Source of the DNA: Dipteris shenzhenensis
Taxonomy: Eukaryota > Polypodiophyta > Polypodiopsida > Gleicheniales
NCBI GenBank assembly: GCA_047967505.1
Contig: CM106538.1
Reading direction: 5' to 3' (one strand)
Length of the DNA stretch: 64,000 nucleotides
Positions 42,882-55,481 of this stretch are shown piece by piece. The translations under genes and the position numbers were made by a program. The number at the start of each line of letters is the position of its first letter. Positions within the stretch are counted from its first letter, which is position 1. The notes beneath the pieces were generated by a model, which made no database searches, was not told where the DNA came from, and worked only from the letters and a program-made list of their open reading frames with translations.

Positions 42882-45358
42882 TGTGGTAAGGAGCTCAAGA
42901 ACGCAAACCAAGTTCACGGTGTCTTGGTAAGAGGACCAGTGTTGCTTTCCTTTTTCGAGTTTGGGAGCAAATCTCTGCAGGTAGCATAGCTAGAAAGTGC
43001 AAGAGTGCATTGTCTCAGATTGAGACGCCCTTCGTGGTATGGCGAGAGGGCACTATATGCTGCGGGAAAGGGCAAAGCACTTGGTGACTTTATTTTTTTG
43101 ATTCGAGGCCTTTTCGGGGCCCGTTTTGGTGGCGGAATATTTCTGCAAGCACTGAGAAAAAGGCCCTATTTTTGCTGTGCGACCAGTACTCTACAGGTCG
43201 ATGAGAAGTTGTTGCAGAAATTGCATTGTATGCCTGTGTGCAGAGATATTGGGAGTTATAGAATTATCCTTATTGCCTGTTGATGCAAAATCGTCACTAG
43301 GAAGTGACTGTGTGGTCAAATACCACTTTCGTCAGTTTTGCAGATTTGCCCTTGTGAGGCAGAAGCTGTGAACTTTTTTGCAGTGACAGAATATTTTGCG
43401 GTGTTCTGTAATGGCGTCTGATTCTCTTTCACAGATTGTCACTGAAAAGTTTGACAAGAACAACTTCCAGGCATGGAAGTTCAGAATGACGAATTTCCTT
43501 ATGGGAAAAGGCTATTGGGAGTTCATTACAAGAAATGCAGAAGAACTAGTTCTTCCTAATGTTCCTAATCAACAGGAAATGCAAGCATTTAAAGGATGGC
43601 ATGAGAGAGCCAGAAAAGTTATGTACTGGCTATCTATTAGTATTTCGGATTCTATGATTGTGCATATTCAGGATGTAAGTATGCCAAAGGAGGCATGGGA
43701 TACTTTGGCAAAAATGTACAGCACAAATACACAAGCCAGGAAAATGCGACTCAAGCAGGAGTTGCACAATGTGCAGAGAGAAAATATGAGCATCAATGAC
43801 TACCACATGAAGGTGAAGAAAATTGCAGATGCACTTGCTTCCATTGGGTCTCCAGTGGAAGATGATGATTTAGTTTCTGTGACCTTAAATGGTCTAGGAA
43901 AGGATTATGCATAATTCTGGACATCCATTGCCGTCTGTGAAAAATTTCTTGATTTTGAGGAGTTGTTTGCTCTTCTAATTTCTGAAGAGCAGAGAAATGG
44001 TGGTGCATCTTCTTCAAGAGGAACTTCAAAAGAAACTGTCTTCTACTCAAATGCTAGAAGAGGTAGAGGCACAGGTAGAGGAGGCCGATCTAGAGGCCAT
44101 GGTAGAGATCAGAATATGTAGCAAACTCAAGAAAACCAGTCCTTTGGAGGAGGACGTGGTAACTCTAGAGGCAGAGGGAGACGGGCTTGCAAGTTAGATT
44201 TAATCCTCATGGATGCTTTGTTGACGATATGAAAAATAACGGTCTCTTGAAAACAAAAGGAAAGAAGAAGGGCAGGATGTTTACGTTGGATGCGGACATG
44301 CCTGAATTGAGTGCAGCAATGTTTGCACATGGGACCGGTGTAGTTGCAGATATTGATATCTGGCATAAACGCATTGGTCATGTTAATGTACAACGACTTA
44401 AATCAATGCAGGCCCAAAATATTGTTGCAGGATTGCTTAAATTCAACGTTGCAAAAATGCATAAGGTATGTGAAGCCTGTCAATTTGGAAAACAGGCAAG
44501 GAAACCATTTCTTAGACATGTTCAAGAGAGTAAGAGGCCATTGAAATTAATCCACTCTGATGTGTGGACTACTAAAGCTACATCTATTGGAGGCTATCAT
44601 TATTTTGTCCCTTTTATTGATGACTATAGGAAAAAAGTTTGGGTGCATTTTATGAAAAAGAAAAGTGAAGTGTTTGGGCATTTCAAAGCTTTTAAAGCTA
44701 TGGTTGAAAAAGAAATAGGCCTGTAAATAAAATGCCTAAGGTCAGATGGAGGGGGAGAGTACCTCTCAAATGAGTTTGCAAGGTCCCTACAGGAGCATGG
44801 CATAAAGCAGCAATATTCATGCAGTCATACCCCATAGCAAAATGGACTTGCAGAATGGAAAAATAGGCATATTGGAGAGGTATCTCAGGCCATGCTAAAT
44901 GAAAAAGACCAACTAGATTATTATTGGGCTGAAGCAGTTGCTACAGCAGTTTACATAATGAATAGGACTCCCACTGTAGCAATACATGGCATGACGCCAG
45001 AGGAGATGTATAGTGGTAGGAAACCAGATATTTCTCATTTGAAAATTTTTGGTTGCATTGCCTATGTTCATGTGCCAGATGAGTTGAGGTCCAAGTTGGA
45101 TCCAAAAGCTGAGAAGTGCATCTTTATTGGTTATTCTCTGCAACAAAGAGGGTATAGATGATATAACCCTTCTACTCGTAAGTTTATAGTCAGCAGAGAT
45201 GTTGTTTTTGATGAGATGCGCAGCTGGTATAAACCAGTAAATGTGATTGATGATATAGATGCACAAAATGGTAATGCTGCACAGAATTCACAGCAGCAAT
45301 CACAAAATATTAGTGGACTTGCAGTGTCCTCTAGTAGTGGTTCACATACTTCGCCATG
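42882..45358 (+). pseudogene. Copia family-2 leader, gag and integrase (copy Y), 3'-truncated
   Basis: After a leader of about 530 bp, gag starts with MASDSLSQIVTEKF at 43,411 and runs to a stop near 43,912. At about 44,183 roughly 490 bp present in copy Z are missing, removing the zinc knuckle and protease. The frame then resumes with LQVRFNPHGCF, followed by GAG-pre-integrase IWHKRIGHVN, the integrase core with HSDVWT, RSDGGGEY and GLAEWKN, and the post-integrase block CIFIGYSL. Several stops are present. Sequence ends at CATG (45,355-45,358) after GSHTSP and passes straight into copy Z in the opposite orientation. Reverse transcriptase, RNase H and 3' LTR are absent. Confidence 0.88.
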
Positions 45359-48004
45359 AACAGGCTCACTTCCAGGTGCTCTCAAAACATCCCTGGTCTT
45401 CCTTACTCCAGGTGTAACAACAGAAGGAATACCCAATTTATCATCAATGCTCTGTTCTGAGCCACTGGACTCACCATCCACATAAGAGTGACCTGCATGC
45501 ACATCAAACATGGGCTGATCTACCTTCTCTTTTCCTTTCCGTGATACCTGCATACCACTATCTGCATTGCTTTGAGGAGATTCTCCTGATCTCAATCTGC
45601 TTGTCCATGGCGAAGTATGTGAACCACTGCTAGAGGACACTGCAGGTCCACTAATATTTTGTGATTGCTGCTGTGAATTCTGTGCAACATTACCATTTTG
45701 TGCAACTATATCATCAATCACATTTACTGGTTTATACCAGCCGCTCATCTCATCAAAAACATCTCTGCTCACTATAAACTTACAAGTAGAAGGGTTATAG
45801 CAACTATACCCTTTTTACTACAGAGAATAACCAATAAAGATGCACTTCTCAGCTTTTGGATCCAACTTGGACCTCAACTCATCTGGCACATGAACATAGG
45901 CAATGCAACCAAAAATTTTCAAATGAGAAATATCTGGTTTCCTACTAGTATACATCTCCTCTGGCATCATGCCATGTATTGCTGCAGTGGCAACTGCTTC
46001 AACCCAATAATAATGTGGTAGAACTTTTTCATTTAGCATGGCCCGAGATACCTCTCCAATATGCCTGTTTTTCCTTTCTGCAAGTCCATTTTGCTGTGGG
46101 GTATGACTGCATGAATATTGCTGCTTTATGCCATGCTCCTGTAGGAACCTTGCAAACTCATTTGAGAGGTACTCTCCCCCTCCATCTAACCTTAGGCATT
46201 TTATTTGTAGGCCTGTTTTTTTTTCAGCCATAGCTTTAAAAGCTTTGAAGTGCCCAAACACTTCACTTTTCTTTTTCATAAAATACACCCAAACTTTTCG
46301 GCTGTAGTCATCAATAAAAGTGACAAAATAATGATAGCCTCCAATAGATGCAGCTTTAGTAGTCCACACATCAGAGTGGATTAATTCCAATGGCTTCATA
46401 CTCTCTTGAATATGCCTAGGAAATGGTTTTCTTGCCTGTTTTCCAAATTGACAGGCTTCACATACCTTATGCATTTCTGCAACCTTGAATTTAGGCAATC
46501 CTGCAATAATATTTTGGGCCTGCATTGATTTGAGTCATTGTACATTAACATGACCAATGCGTTTATGCCAGATATCAATATCTGCAACTACACTGGTCCC
46601 ATGTGCAAACATTGCTGCACTCAATTCAGGCATGTCTGCATCCAACGTAAACATCCTGCCCTTCTTCTTTCCTTTTGCTATCAAGCGACCATTATTTTTC
46701 ATATCCTCAACAAAGCATCCATGAGGATTAAATATGACCTGCAAGCCTTGCTCAACCATTTGACCAACAGAAACCAGGTTCTTGGTGATATTCGGGACAT
46801 GAAATACATCAGACAGGTATTTATTTTTCCCATCCTGCATACACAAAGGAATTCTACCAATCTGCACAATAGGATGTGCAGTATCATCACTAGTCTCCAC
46901 AAATCCTGGTCTTTCCAATTTCCTTGCATCCTGCATCCATTCTGCATGACCTGTCATGTGGTTTGATGCACTTGAGACAACATACCACACATCATTTCAT
47001 TCTTTTGCACTTGTCACAGAATTGGTCATGTGCTGCACCATAAATCGATGCTCATTTCTGTCATCACCCTGCCTACTAGAAGATGCATAATTGCCTTGCT
47101 GCAATTTTCCATTCATAATGTCATTCTGCTTTTTGTAGCAGTCTTCAGCCATATGACCCATTTTACCACAATAGTAGGATTCAACATTCTTGTTTGCATT
47201 TTTACCTCTCTGCCATCCACCACGGCCTCTTTGGCTCCCCCTGCCTCTAGAGTTACCACGTCCTCCTCCATAGGACTGGTTTTCTTGAGTTTGCTGCATA
47301 TTTTGATTTCTACCATGGCCTCCAGATCAGCCTCCTCTACCTTTGCCTCTACCTCTTCCAGCATTTGAGTAGAAGATAGTTTCTTTTGAAGTTCCTCCTG
47401 AAGAAGATGCACCACCATTTCTCTGCTCTTCAGAAATTAGAAGAGCAAACAGTTCCTCAAAATCAGGAAATTTTTCACGAACGGCAATGGATGTCCGAAA
47501 CTGTGCATAATCCTTTCCTAGACCATTCAAGGTCACAAAAACTAAATGATCATCTTCCACTGGCGACCCAATGGAAGCAAGTGCATTTGCAAGTTTCTTC
47601 ACCTTCATGTGGTAGTCATTGATGCTCATATTTTCTCTCTGCACATTGTGCAACTCCTGCTTGAGCTGCATTTTCCTAGCTTGCGTATTTGTGTTGTACA
47701 TTTTTTCCAAAGTATCCCATGCCTCCTTTGGCGTACTTGCATCCTGAATATGCACAATCATAGAATCCAAAATATTGATAGACAGCCAATACATAACTTT
47801 TGTGGCTCTCTCATGCCATCCTTTAAATGCCTGGATTTCCTATTGATTGGGAACATTAGGAAGAACTGGTTCTTCTTCATTTCCTGTAATGAACTCCCAA
47901 TAGCCTTTTCCCATAAGGAAATTCGTCATTCTAAACTTCCATGCTTGGAAGTTATTCTTGTCAAGCTTTTCAGTGACAATCTGTGAAAGAGAATCAGACG
48001 CAAT
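45359..48004 (-). pseudogene. Copia family-2 gag, protease and integrase (copy Z), 3'-truncated
   Basis: Reading leftwards: gag begins where copy Y has ATG but here the codon is ATT (48,002-48,004). Then come the zinc knuckle CGKMGHMAEDC preceded by SYY (first Cys lost), protease VVSSASNHM (catalytic Asp lost), GAG-pre-integrase, an integrase core with HSDVWT, RLDGGGEY and GLAERKN in a 235-codon open frame (45,818-46,525), and a Ser/Gln-rich linker. It extends about 247 bp further 3' than copy Y, to the junction at 45,359. The 213-codon frame that crosses the junction is a fusion artefact. Reverse transcriptase is missing. Confidence 0.88.
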
Positions 48005-48529
48005 TACAGAACACTGCAAAAAATTATGTCACTGCAGAAAACACAGCTTCTGCCTCACACAGGCAAATCTGCAAAACTGATGAAAGTGGTATTTGACCAC
48101 ACAGTCACTTCCTAGTGACGATTTTGCATGAATAGGCAACAAGGATGATTCTGTAACTCCCAATATCTGTGCGCACAGGCATACGATGCAATTTCTATGG
48201 CAACTTTTCACCGACCTACAAAGCAGTGGTTGCACAGCAAAAACAAGGCCTTTTTCTGAGTGCCCACGAAGAGCTTCCGCCTTCAAAACGGGCCCCGAAA
48301 TGGCCTTGAATCAGAAAAATAAAGTCACCAAGGGCTTCACTCATTCCCGCAGCATATATTGCCCTCTCGCCACACTGCGAAGGGCATCTCAATCTGAGAC
48401 AGTGCACTCTTGCACTTCCGGTTGTGCTACCTGCATATATTTTCTCCCAAACTTGAAAAAGGAAAGCAACACTGGTCCTCTTACCAGGACACCGCGAACT
48501 TGGTTTGCTTTTTTGAGCTCCTTACCATA

Positions 48530-48547
48530 AACTAGGCTCTAATACCA
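48530..48547 (-). promoter_or_regulatory. Primer-binding site of copy Z
   Basis: Minus-strand TGGTATTAGAGCCTAGTT, one change from the canonical core, adjacent to the LTR. Confidence 0.85.
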
Positions 48548-48900
48548 TGTGAAGATAGTGGGAGAGAGGGAAGGAAGCTCACTTGTGGCTTTCTCACATA
48601 CACAATGGGGGAATACACACAAAGGTGGAGGCTGAAAACTGTTTTCCTCTTCTTAGTTGTGAAAGCCAAAAGAACTCTTGTATAAAGAAAATAGAAGAAC
48701 CCTATATGTGGGTCTCAAACCAAACTCAGCTAACTAAGGTGGCATACTAACTGAGCCACGAACTAGAGTAGATAAGGATAGCTATCATCTAGCTATTATT
48801 CATGGGCGGTGTACCAACCGCATCTGCAACTAACAAGTCGGTGATATAAATGCACAACGGTCACCCTGGCATATCAGGAGTGGAGCTCGATATCTCAACA
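48548..48900 (-). mobile_element. Copia family-2 LTR, minus orientation (353 bp)
   Basis: Plus-strand ends are TGTGAAGAT and ATCTCAACA, the mirror image of 42,512-42,863. It is the 5' LTR of copy Z. Together the two LTRs bracket a palindromic structure of about 6.4 kb. Confidence 0.9.
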
Positions 48901-49329
48901 GGTACATGATCCAAGTTACACCACGAAGTAAGAAAATCTTTGAAGATAGAGATGTGGATATGGACATGCCACTACCAATGCTGGATCCAATTGATCTAGA
49001 TGGATTTATAGTGGTCATGTTGGAGCATTGCTCCATGGGGATTGATGCCCATGCCTCTCAATGAATGTGTAGTCTATAGGCCACTTGGATCCTCATCATG
49101 GTGAGAGCTAGTGGTTTGTCCAAAGGGAGACCGTGAGTGGCACATGATTGAATGCATTCACGGCACATGCAGTTTGAACCTGAAGAAGAAGACATTCAAT
49201 GTCTGTCAAAATGAATGAGGGAAGACAACCACATTGCTCTAAAATGGAGGATGTCAATGTTAAAGGATCCGATAAAAAGAGATGGCTACTGTCATATAAA
49301 AGCACCTAGCCAAGGGAGCTTGTAGGTCA
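48901..49329. other. Right flank of the Copia palindrome, weakly Copia-like
   Basis: The first 60 bases read YMIQVTPRSKKIFEDRDV, loosely like the post-integrase segment of another Copia, but the match is too short to be sure. Nothing else recognised. Confidence 0.3.
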
Positions 49330-50760
49330 CATGGTTCAATACATCCCAAATATGTGCTTCACAATTTCATGGCCAGCTGGTAGGATAAGCAGTTTAGGAC
49401 GTGCCTTGCCAATTTTCTCGGTGACACTATTGTATCTGTCATAGATTTTGCAGAAAATTATCTTTTCAAGAACAAGATGAGATACAAAGTGCTCACTGGT
49501 ACAACAAGCAGATACCAATTCTTGTGCATATCACATACAGTCACTTACTTGATTCTTCCATGCCTAATTCCAATCTACTTGCTGACTCACAGGAGTCCAG
49601 CTCAGTGCAACGGACTTACCATTTCTACATTTCAAATGATAGGAAACATGACACCCTATTTGTATAGCATGCTTTTCTACTGCATTGGGAATGGCTTAAA
49701 AAGGAAACTCCCCATGTAGAAAATAAAAAACAACATTGGGTGTGGTCAGATGGTGCTGCCTCTCAATTTAAATCAGCATGTGGATTCTACTTTGTCTCAA
49801 GCTTCAAATCCCTGACCGGGTCTACACATGATGTGGAATTTCTTTAGGTCTAGTGATGGCAAGGGTAAACATGATGGATGTGGTGTTGTTATTAAGCAAG
49901 ATCTGTTTAAACATCAATTAGCATGCCCTCAAAAAAAACTCAATGATGCCCATGATGCTATAACATGGCTTATAGCCAACCTCTCCATAGGCGTGCATTC
50001 AACATACAGTTAAAAAAGCCTTAAGAATATTGTAGTATGTAGAGTGTTCCATGAAGTGAAAGTGGATGAAGTGAAAAGGAGAAGCTCGTACGATTGCGAG
50101 AAAATTAAAGGAGTTCGTGGTCTACATAGCATATGTGGCTTTTCAAGCAACCAATTGATTAAAACGAGAAAAAATTCTTATTTTTGTAGTGTGTGCATCA
50201 TAGGGGATCATGACGATTGTGAGAACATTGCAACTGCAAAGACATTGGAGCGAGTTCAAGTTTTTCCTCTACATTCATATGGAGTGAAATGACTCGCTAT
50301 AGTACGTAGAGTGTTCCATGAAGTGAGTAGTTGCAGATTCTAGGGAGAATGAGGAAGTGGACCCATACTCTCTGTTGCAGTGCACAAAACCTAAGTACAA
50401 GGTTGAGGAAACATTTAATGATAATTGGGGAAAAACCTAAGAGAAGTGGGATGTAGTAGTCAGAGCTTTTTGGTACAAAAAAACAATCAAGAGAGGCTAC
50501 AATTACGAACTACTATATAAGAGTCCACAAACATGTGGGTACTCTCATCTAGTAAGAGCTATTAAGTTCCAGATGCAACCTATGCCACAATGAAAGAAGG
50601 GCAAGAGTGTCTTCAAATTGGATTTAGACACACATGAGCACATCTTGGGGTGTCTTGGAGCAATGGATGAGGACGATTTAGATAGTACTAAGAAAATGTA
50701 CCTAGTCTCATTGAGGTCTCATTGCAGGGAACAATATGTCCACTTGTCCTACAAAATGGA
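49330..50760 (+). pseudogene. Decayed transposase-like gene with DFAENY, WSDG..QFK and HGKG..DG motifs
   Basis: Following the plus strand through frame changes gives a consistent protein order: WPASW-DKQFRTCLANFLG, VSVIDFAENY (49,430s), FYISNDRKHDTLFV (49,622), HWVWSDGAASQFKSACGF (about 49,735), WNFFRSSDGKGKHDGCG (49,831; usual HGKG), a C/H-rich CEKIKGVRGLHSI and CSVCIIGDHDDC segment (50,095-50,230), and a C-terminal FNDNWGK, YNYELLYKSPQ, YSHLVRAIKFQM block (to about 50,580). I know these blocks as a recurring unnamed family in fern-like plants and some animals, probably transposon-encoded; the acidic residues in DFAENY and WSDG could be catalytic. Stops and frameshifts inactivate it. Function is inferred, not established. 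Confidence 0.6.
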
Positions 50761-50784
50761 ATTTGTATTGAGACTACTTTTTAG

Positions 50785-51335
50785 TATATTCTAAACAACC
50801 ACGGTGCTGGTTTTATTAAATTGTTTTTGTAAATCCCAAACGGTAAAACCCATGCTTGTTTTAAGTGTATCCCAACAACCACTGCGTTGGTTTCCAATAA
50901 TGAATCCACACATCCTACAAATCCATTCATCTTGTAATAATAGAAGCAAACCACCATGCTAGTGGCTGTTCATATCCTAGTGCAAACCAGCCACTATGCT
51001 TGCAATAACTTATCCTACACTACTACCATGCTATCCCTACACTACTGCCGTGCTATCCTAAAATTTGTTACACAGTGCTATACTAAAATAGTGCCTTTTA
51101 GAATGTTTATCATTTTGTTAACTGTCATATTTCTTCCCATGCTTGCTTTTAGTATATCCCAACAACCACTATGCTGGTTTCCCATAACGAATCCATTCAT
51201 CTTGTAATAATAGAAGCAAACCACCGCATTGGTGGCTGTTCATATTCTAGTGCCATCTTGCACTACTACCATGCTATCCTAAAATTTGTTGCATAGTGCT
51301 AGTGCCCTTTAGACTTGGTATTTTTAATCATCAGA
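50785..51335 (-). repeat. About 300-bp tandem repeat, inverted right block
   Basis: Reverse complement of the unit described at 1,060-1,595 and 4,605-5,775; about two units. It adjoins the inverted copy of the window's left end in the same relative order. Confidence 0.85.
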
Positions 51336-51349
51336 TTTCAACCACTGGA

Positions 51350-52245
51350 ACCACTGGGCTACTTAAAACATTTAAGTACTAACATGGAAGTAGGTCGATG
51401 CAAAATCAGGTATTACGAGCACCATGAAAATATCCACAAGTTCAAGAAATGTCTGCAAGATTTTTATTATTTCAAAACACAATGACATTTTTCTTTTTCA
51501 AGGAAATTCCAAACTCCCAACAATCTTATCAACCTCTATATAGCAAACATCTTCCAAATCTTGAGGCCAGTATGATGCACAATGGCAGACCTCTTCACAC
51601 ACTCAAATTACATTCTGCTTGCTTGACTCTACCGACTTATATGCCCACAATAACTCCTCCTTTTGGTGGGTGTCCTCTTCATCCTGGTCTTTGTGGTCTA
51701 TACATCTTCACACCTCTATCATGTCCTGCCAAAAGAAACCTACATCATGAGCTTGACAAGTACCTTAAAGGAGCAGGAAAAACAATAGCCAGGGAAATTA
51801 ATATTCACCGTCTGTGCTGACTCCAAGTAATAAACCCACCACCGAAGCATGTCCTCCTTGCAGCTATTTTCCTCCTCCTTCTCTGGGTCTATTTATGTGA
51901 CGATTTCTTCCAACATCGTTTTTAGATAGAACAAAAGCATTCCAAAGTTTTTTGGGTATGCCATAGATTCACAATAGGTGGATTGGTGTACAGAGTTTGG
52001 ATCGATCCTTCTCATTCTTTAGTCTCATGTTAGTTGTCTAATCTAAATCTTTCATCTCACATAAGTTGTCTAATCCAAATATTTCATGGTACAGTAGTTC
52101 ACTAATTAAAATCTTTCAATCTCACATTAGTGATCTAATCAAATTCTTTTGTCTCACATTATGTGTCAAATTAAAATCTTTTGTCTCATTATTATCACCG
52201 TGCTAGCATGGATCAAAGGACACCATCTAGTCACTTAGTTGAGAA
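51350..52245 (-). repeat. Right copy of the long inverted repeat
   Basis: Reverse complement of about 1-1,030, lacking some 150 bp present on the left. The conserved small ORFs are present on the minus strand but carry stops. A different 123-codon plus-strand frame (51,449-51,820) is a shadow of this region. Confidence 0.75.
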
Positions 52246-53640
52246 AAAAATTCAATAGATTACACACAAATTACATAGATTACAATGTCAAAGAGTCCTT
52301 TACTTTAGATTACATCTCAAGGACTCCTTGTTAAGCTCCTTGATTGCAGGCTCCTCCTTGCTCCTTTCTAGAATGGGGCTGGTTCCTTCATATTTTGGCC
52401 TGGCCCTTCCTTTCATGTTGCTTCCTGCTTGGCCCTTCTTGCTCCTTTCTTGAAGGGGGCTGGCTCCTCCCTTTAGGCTTGATTTTATAGAACTCTTATG
52501 GGAAATTAATCTCATGCATGAACCTTAACTATATAAATATAAATAAATGGTTTTCAGTATATTTAAATTGTTAATACGTTAAGGGAATTTGAATTTTTAA
52601 AAGAGGATTGAATTTCTTTAAAATAAACATTTATATCATGATTTTTGCAATAGAGATAAGATACAAATTATGTTTCCTAGTTTTTGCACTATTAGTTCAA
52701 AATAACAAATGAGTAATTTCTTTTGTTTTTGAGAAAGGATAGTGTCAAAAAGTAAACTTTTGATTTGGGAATGATATTTTTATAAAGTAAATCACCTAGA
52801 GAGAGGGGGGGACTCAAAATTCACCCAAGAAGGCCCACTTCATCTTGAATGCCATCTAGGGCTAATGTGGGGAAGGTGCACATGGGATGAGGGTTAAGCA
52901 TGGGCTAAGAGGGGGGAGGATGATTTGGGTGGTCCCTACTATAAGGGGAATAATCGATAAGGGCTCTTTGCATTCCTTCCCAGCCTCCACCTCAACATAC
53001 CATCATCGTACACCTTAGAGCACTCATTGGTACACCTCAAATCCCTCCTTAATTCCTTGAAATTAGGAAACACTAATTGGAGGCCCTTTTGAGACCCCAT
53101 TTCTCCCCTAATGATTATAGAGAGATATTGTGAAATTTATTATTTGGAAATAACAGTGCTAGAAAGCAAGCTTTTGATTCTCGAATGATGTTTTCATAAA
53201 GTAAACTTTCTATTTGGAAATAATTTTTAGGATTAGTCCAAATATAGACATTGGAGTTCAAAATTAATGAAATGTGTGAGAAGCTAGCACTCTAGATGGT
53301 TGAATGGAAGGCCTCACAATTTCTACTCGAAGAAAAAACATAAAGGAGAAGGGGTTGTAGGAAAGGTAGTTAGCTAGTGCCTTATTCCATTTCACCAAGA
53401 TGACTAGTGGGCCAGATGCACACAACAATCAGGCCCAAGCTGAAGGGAGAGCACAAATACAACTATGTACATCATTACCGACATGTGCTCTCACATAATG
53501 CACTTCCATTGGAAGTGCTAAGCATGCATGAATCAATGGACAAGGGAGGAGACAAAAATGTTTTTTGAATACAATTTGTGGGTGTTTCATGTCTTAGACC
53601 AACATCGTGGTACGCTAGCAAGAGGAGTAACAGAGGTGAT
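52246..53640. other. Unassigned DNA with a 60-bp direct repeat
   Basis: The minus-strand frame 52,300-52,515 consists of a degenerate repeat around GCTCCTTTCT-GAA-GGGGCTGG and looks non-genic. A block with AAGTAAACTTTTGATTTGGGAATGATATTTTTATAAAGTAAA (about 52,750-52,790) recurs in diverged form near 53,160-53,205. Confidence 0.45.
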
Positions 53641-54120
53641 GCTTAGGCTCATGTAGCACTAAAGGACAAGATAGCGATGACAGTGGTGCATACAGCTATT
53701 TGCCGAGTATTAGGTTACTCACATAGCCAAGAATTTTGGGTTGTCACTCCATTTTTCAAAAAACCAACTACATGTTGGATTTCAGAAGGGATGATGAGTC
53801 CTTGCAAGCAAGAAATTATTGATTGGGGAAGAAGCCTACACTGGACTGAAATAAAGTATCTGGAAGACCTGACTCATGCTCGTACAAAGGCATTTCCATG
53901 GTTTGTGCCATAGTTGTATGCCAGTCAAAATGCCCAAGGGCGCATGGGCACCGAAGTCAAATTGCTTTGCTATGGGTTGGCTATTTAGAGAAATTGCCAA
54001 CATCCCCATAGAAGTTTTAGGAGCTCTTAGTGACAAATCGGCAGTTAAGGAGACATTGCAATCAAACTCTTGGTTAGGTTTGATCCAAAGGAGAGAGCTA
54101 CCATGGGAGCAACTTTGACA
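53641..54120 (+). pseudogene. Unrecognised coding-like fragment
   Basis: Two plus-strand frames, 53,677-53,913 and 53,876-54,118, read as if continuous through a frameshift near 53,905. The 5' part has SEGMMSPCKQEIIDWGRSLH and the 3' part AWAPKSNCFAMGWLFREIAN. Composition looks protein-like, with regular codons and few low-complexity runs. I do not recognise the family. Confidence 0.3.
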
Positions 54121-54666
54121 AAACTACACAGTTATAATGTAAATGAGGATGTCGCAATGTGACCTATTGGGGATATGATGATGTGCTTGTGAAGTTAGGC
54201 TACATATTTCTTGAGCTTGAACCATATGACCACAATTTTGATTGCTAAATTTTTAATGTCTTTGAATTGTACATATGGATTTGTGAAGTTGCTATAACAT
54301 GTATCTTCAACTCTTGGTAACTTATTTTTGGATTGAGATTGATTCATGCTCAATTGTAAGAGTTTGAATTTATTTATTTTATCCTTCAACTTGCACAAGC
54401 AACTCACTGTGCAATTGAAAATTTAGCATGCGCACCCCGTAGTAGCTGAAAATTCAAGCTGTCCATCTTATTCAATTTGCTCAAACATGCTCACTCCACA
54501 AATGAAAATTCAAGCTGTCCTTTCTCTATAAAATAGTTAGATAAATTTTCACATCCTAAAATTTGAATATGTACCTTACAATTAAATGTTTTAACACCAT
54601 GTATCTCATTCATGATCGGCATGGTTATTAGATCTTCACTCGCACCCTCTCACCACGGCACCTCGC
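54121..54666. other. Unassigned AT-rich DNA
   Basis: Contains a near-direct repeat of TGAAAATTCAAGCTGTCC near 54,447 and 54,502. No gene. Confidence 0.45.
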
Positions 54667-55002
54667 TTGGAATGTTCAATGCAAGCATCATGTGAGAAAC
54701 AAGATCAAAATGCAAGGGCCAAGTTAGCCATCAAACACATAATGGATGTGGCTAATGCTACCCTCCAACCAACAAGGATAGATGAGGCATGCAAAATTGC
54801 AATTGTGAGTCTCTACCATGACCTACAAGGTTGGAAGTATGACCGCATGAATACCGTGGTCAACAACAATGACATAGTAGCAGTTTGGAAGAGTGGTGAT
54901 CCCTCACATGGATGTTGGCCCATCAAAGTATGCAAAAATAGAGCTATGAGGGAGAATTCATATTATATTTATTGCATGGTCAATTCAAAGAATCCTCATT
55001 GA
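54667..55002 (+). CDS. Hypothetical ORF of 111 codons
   Basis: An open frame with protein-like composition, including a RIDEACKIAIVSLYHDLQGW stretch and a Trp/Cys-containing SGDPSHGCWPIKVC. Not recognised. It might be one exon or a surviving piece of the same broken gene as the RING-H2 frame downstream. Confidence 0.25.
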   Translation: MECSMQASCEKQDQNARAKLAIKHIMDVANATLQPTRIDEACKIAIVSLYHDLQGWKYDRMNTVVNNNDIVAVWKSGDPSHGCWPIKVCKNRAMRENSYYIYCMVNSKNPH

Positions 55003-55481
55003 GGACGCATGCCACTGTACTTTGTAAATATGTTATATGCAAAGTTCATGCTTGAATTGCCTGTAGACTTCGCTTCTTTCCCTCGAAGATGCCAACAATG
55101 GGCTTCATAGCCAAGGACATCCACCGCAACTACTTTCCCCATGGTAGCATAACCACCCACAAATATGGGAAGCCTATCATAGGTGAATGAATAGATATCT
55201 CTTGAAGTGCATGCTAGTTTGTTCCATTTGTGAAAATAATTGTTATGTCGATGGATCATGTACTCATTTGAATTGTTTTGCATCATGTAGTTTCTTTGAC
55301 TTCCAATGAACTATTCATGAATGTGCATGAAAAGTCCATAAGGGGATGACGGTGAATGGGACCCAAATTCTTCAAGGGAATATCTCATTTTTCACAGCAT
55401 CATAGTTTGAGATGCCAAGTTTGAATACTGATGGGTAGTGAATGAGAACGAATTGAATGGATCCTTGCTGGAACTTATCGC

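Noticed and set aside
43793-44393. Antisense ORFs across Copia family-2 gag and integrase (both arms).
   Set aside because: Exact shadows of the coding strand; the same antisense frames recur wherever the family occurs.
45131-45772. A 213-codon minus-strand ORF as an intact protein.
   Set aside because: It runs across the palindrome junction and translates copy Y antisense in its last third; it is a fusion artefact.
42512-48900. Treating the two family-2 LTRs as the normal LTR pair of one element.
   Set aside because: They are in opposite orientation, each with its own PBS pointing inward, so they belong to two inverted copies.
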